A DNA stretch of 64,000 bases from Zelopaecilomyces penicillatus (lineage: Eukaryota > Ascomycota > Sordariomycetes > Hypocreales > Pseudodiploosporaceae): contig VCCP01000003.1 of NCBI GenBank assembly GCA_005765155.1, positions 2,232,001-2,296,000 of the forward strand, in the 5' to 3' direction. Positions 59,701-64,000 of this stretch are shown one piece after another. Position 1 is the first letter of the stretch, and every line of letters starts with the position of its first letter. Under the pieces are notes generated by a model. It saw only the letters and a program-made list of their open reading frames with translations, was not told the origin of the DNA and made no database searches. The translations under genes were made by a program, and so were the position numbers.

Positions 59701-62700
59701 TGATAAAATAGATAAACCAAAACTAATATAAGAAGTAATTAAACTATTAAAAATTATTAATAAAGCTAGATTCAATTTTTATATTATAGATTAAATTAAT
59801 AGAAATTTAATATATACTTATTTTATAATTAATATTTAATTAATAAAGGATCTAAAACCTAATATATTATTAAGAATAAATTTTATTAATAAATATAGTA
59901 TTAATATCTTAATTATAAGGAAGAAATTAAAAATCTATATAGCCTATAGTATAATAATACCCTTTAAAATATAAATAAAATATAAACTAATTTATTAAAG
60001 AGTTATAATAGTATAGAATATAATAATACTATTAAGATTAAAGGAATAAATTTTAATAAATTATATTTACCTTAATTATTATAATCTATATTTTATAAAA
60101 AAGATATATTATTTTATATTAAAAGATATATTATTTTATATTAAAAGATATAACTATAATAAACCATATATATATAATAAACACTTTTAATATACTATTA
60201 ATAACCAGCTGGATTATAATAATAAATAATATAGATAAGCTAATAAAGTACTAGTATAAATAAAAGCTAAAATATTTAAATAACTATAATAAATATAAAT
60301 ACTATATAGTATTATAAGAAAATATTAATATAATAATAAGCTATATAAAGATAATAAATAATAAATTTAATCTATCTAATAAAATAAATAAAGTATTAAA
60401 CTTATCTTTAAAGGTATTATAAGAATAAATTAAATTATATTTAATAGATAGAAATAATATTAAGAATCTAAAAAAAGAATCTATTATAAAACCAATTAAA
60501 CTAAAAGAAATTAAGATTAAATAAAGAGTTTATATATATACTATAAATCCTATTAAAGCTAAGGTAATTATAAAATTAATTAAAGCCTATAATATATAAT
60601 ATAATTAAGGGATTATTCTAATATATAATAAAGATAAAATAAGAATTAATCTTATAAAAAGCTAATAAAAAGAAAAACTAATAGTAAGATTATACCTATT
60701 AAGGATTAAAAATAGAATTTTTTTTAATAATATAATAGATAAGCTTTATAAATAAGGATATATAAATTAGATAAGAAAACTAATACCTTTTAATTATTTT
60801 ATTTTTATTATTTAATAATAGATTAAGAGAAAATAAAAAGATAGAATAATTATAAATCTAAGATAATTAAATAAAATTATAGTATTAAATATCTATCTTA
60901 TTCCTTTATAAGAAGAGATAATTTTATCTTTAAAAGGAAAGAAATATATATTAGTATTAGATATATTAGTATTTTTCTATTAGTTATTAATATATAATAA
61001 ATATAAAGATAGAATAATTATTATTAATTTATAAGGACTAGAAATATCTTATATAGTATTAATAGGATTTAAAAATAATCTAGCTTTTATATAATAATTT
61101 ATAGATTAAAGATTATATCTTTATAAAGATTTTATTAGGGTATATATTAATAATATAGTTATATTTAATAATATCTTTAAGGAATACTATAATTATCTAT
61201 ATATAGTATTAAAACTATTCAAAAATTTATAATTAATAATATTACTATTAAAATCCTTTTATATATATTTATTAATTAAATTACTTGATTTCTAAGTTAA
61301 TATATTTAAGATAAGTATAATAAAAGATAAAATAAATATATTAAGGAAATTAAAGATATTAATAATATTAATTAATCTAGAAATTTATTTAGGAATAGCT
61401 ATCTTTTTAAAATAATTTATCTTTAGATTCTAAATAAAGATAGAATTACTAGAAATCAGAAAAATAGCTTTATTAAAAAAATTAAGAAAAAAAGATTAAA
61501 CTATTAAAAAAATTAAGAAAAAAATAAGAATATTTAAAATAAAAAAGATAAACTTTAAATTAATAAAATTAAAGAGGGAATCCTTTAAAATACTTTAGGA
61601 TTATTTAATAAATAAGATAATATTATATTATTATAACCTAATAAAACTAATCTTTTTTAAATTTAATATAAATAATTAAGAAATAGATCTTTTTATATTT
61701 TATCTTAAAAACAATATATAGGATAATAAGAAAATACTAATCTAATAAATATAATTAATTATATTTTTAAGCAGATTATTAATAAAATCTAAAATAAGAT
61801 ATAAATTAATTAAACTTAAAATCAAATATCTAATATAATCTTATTAAAAACTAAGAATAATAATCCAATTATTAAATAATAGTATTAATAAATTATATAA
61901 TAATAAAGGGAATAGTTAATTATATTAATATATTAATATTAGATTTAATAAAGATAAATTATTAGCTAATAGTAGTATCTATTTATTTAAATTAATATAA
62001 ACTAGATATTTATTATATCCTAAGAAAAATAAATTTTATATTTAATATATTATTATAACTTTTAATTATAGATAATAAGTATTATAAAAAGAAATAAAAA
62101 AATCTATTAAATGAAAAAATAATAAATAAACTTAATAATATTTAAAAGGAAGATATATACTATTTAATAATAATAGTATTAATTAATAATAAACTAAAAG
62201 CAGAATTTATAAAAGGATATACTAAGGATTATAAATTTACTAAAATAATTAAAGTATTAGAAATATAAAAACCAGGAGAAGAAATTAATATAAAAGAAAG
62301 ATTAATAAATATTAAATTATCTTTTATAATAAATAATAAGCTATTATATTAATTTAAGTTAAATAGTATAAAAAAACTATATATTCTATAAAATTATATA
62401 GTAATAATATTAATAAAAGCCTATAATTAGAACTTTTATATAAGATTATATAAGATAAATATAATATTAGAAGATTTAATATTTTATTAAATAATAAAAT
62501 AGATTAAATAATAGATATCCTATTATAAGATATACTTAAAAATTCAATTAATTAAATAAAATTATTAAGAGAATTATAGCTAATAATAACTCTATATAAA
62601 CCTTTTTATATAATAACTATTAATTTTATTATAGGACTTTTAAAGAAGGTACTATAATTATTCTAGAAAATACTAGATTATAAGTATTTATTTAATATAA

Positions 62701-64000
62701 TAATAACTATAATATATAAATAAAACAGAAAATTAATATTAATCTTAGGATCAGTTTATTATATTATTAAATAATAGGCTGAAATATAATTAAGATTATT
62801 ATTATTATATAATTAAGGAATTCTTAGTATTATAATTAATAATTAAAATATTAAATTTATTTTAGATTTCTAGAAAGGTCTTTTTAAGATATTAAAAACA
62901 AGACTCACTTTTAGTATAATATATTATCTATAGATTAATAGATTATCTAAGAGAAAAAACCAGATTATAGAATTAATACTTAGATATCACTTAATAATAT
63001 TAGATATATTATAGACTAAGATAATCCTAATATTATAATTCTTATTAAATAACTTAATTAATAACCCTATAAAAAAATCATTAAATAAATTAATTATAGG
63101 GTTTAAATTTATTAAATTAATAGAATTATTATAGATAGATACTAATAAAATAAATATTAAAGTATTAAATATATTAAAATATCTATTTATAAATAAGATT
63201 AATTATACTATAAATATAATAGTAATATATATAAAATATATATATAATTAAAAATATAAACTAATTAAATTTAAAGTAAATAATAAAATATATCTAAGGC
63301 TATATAAAGGATATTAATTATTAAAAAAACTATTATAAAAATAATTATAATAATAAATAAGATTATTTAAAGTGATTAAATAAATAGATTTATTAATATA
63401 TAAATTAAATCTATTTATTTATTAAAGGATTTATTAAATAATATTGATTATATATTTTTATCCAAAATCTAAGGGGAATAATCTATTTAATAGAATATTA
63501 GATAAATAGATATAATTAATAAAAATTAAAGGATAAGATAAAGAATAAGAAATCCAGAAAATTATAAAAGGATAAATAAATAAAAAAGAAAGATATCTAT
63601 AAATCAAGTATATAATTAGATAAAGAGATTTTAGACTAGAATATAATAAGTAAAGAAAGAGAAAAGAGCTTATATAAACTATAATAAGCTTAATTAAAGA
63701 TTATAAATAAAAAAACCCTATTAAAAAATTATAAGAAGTATATCTAATAAAAAAAGAATAAGAATCAAAAGAGATAAATAAGATATTAAAGATAAATTTA
63801 TAGATATTATTATCTAGGAAAAAAGTAAGAAATTTCTAAAAAAAAAAGAGTAAGTACTATTAAAGTAGAGAAAAAAACAGTTATAAGGATTAAATATATA
63901 ACTATAAAAAATAATAAAGAACTTAAATCTTATAAAAATCAAAAAAACTAATTATTAAAAGAATTAAATTTAAAGATTTATTAAAAGACTTTAATATAAT
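56750..64000 (+). mobile_element. Ty3/Gypsy retrotransposon W (RIP-degraded, runs off the right edge)
   Basis: Plus-strand coding traces. The RT catalytic box is at about 61130-61170 (DFIRVYINNIVIFN, with two Asp turned to Asn). RNase H is at about 61660-61880 (FFKFNINNQEIDLF). Integrase is at about 62600-62800 (TINFIIGL region). A late block at about 63370-63480 ends in YFYPKSKGNN, typical of the sequence after a Gypsy integrase. A chromodomain-like end is at about 63530-63680 (ERYL-IKYII, then FRLEYNK). The left edge is a guess, placed where slightly more GC appears (56.75 kb); no LTR partner lies in the window. No intact frame. Confidence 0.72.

Overview
The window looks like nuclear DNA from a filamentous ascomycete (Pezizomycotina, perhaps a dothideomycete; the class is inference). 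Three things support this. Short introns follow the GTAAGT...CTAAC/CTGAC...CAG pattern. One gene is clearly fungal Nse4. Long blocks of extremely AT-rich DNA carry the signature of repeat-induced point mutation (RIP): C is rare and sits mostly before C or T, CpA and CpG are depleted, and retroelement reading frames are broken mainly by TAA and TAG at former CAA and TGG codons.

Layout. (1) 1-47.75 kb is a nested stack of mutated LTR retrotransposons. A chromodomain Ty3/Gypsy element (here 'Z', 10.3-15.6 kb) is interrupted by two copies of one Ty1/Copia family: copy A (6.2-10.3 kb, +) and copy 2 (15.6-20.1 kb, -). Each Copia copy is in turn cut by a large Gypsy element ('X': 1-6.2 kb, and 20.1-22.5 plus 30.05-30.3 kb). 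X copy 2 holds a complete 7.5-kb chromodomain Gypsy element with matching 416-bp LTRs ('Y', 22.5-30.05 kb). A third, full-length X (30.3-43.9 kb, coding strand -) carries two solo Copia LTRs. Several insertions have perfect 5-bp target duplications, so the order of events can be read. 43.9-47.75 kb is hyper-AT sequence with a Z fragment and a 7-bp satellite.

(2) 47.75-55.86 kb is a gene island of ordinary composition with sharp edges. It holds nse4 (SMC5/6 kleisin, one intron), an unrecognised coiled-coil/membrane protein, a DUF4336 metallo-beta-lactamase-fold protein (one intron), and on the minus strand an unrecognised low-complexity protein. A 303-bp AT-rich insert with a 9-bp satellite, flanked by an 11-bp direct repeat, sits between the second and third genes. 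The genes do not form an obvious pathway.

(3) 55.86-64.0 kb returns to hyper-AT DNA and contains another RIP-degraded Gypsy element ('W', +), which runs off the window.

No tRNA, rRNA or CRISPR array was seen. Motif positions inside RIP-degraded elements were read by eye, and element edges without a target duplication are approximate.
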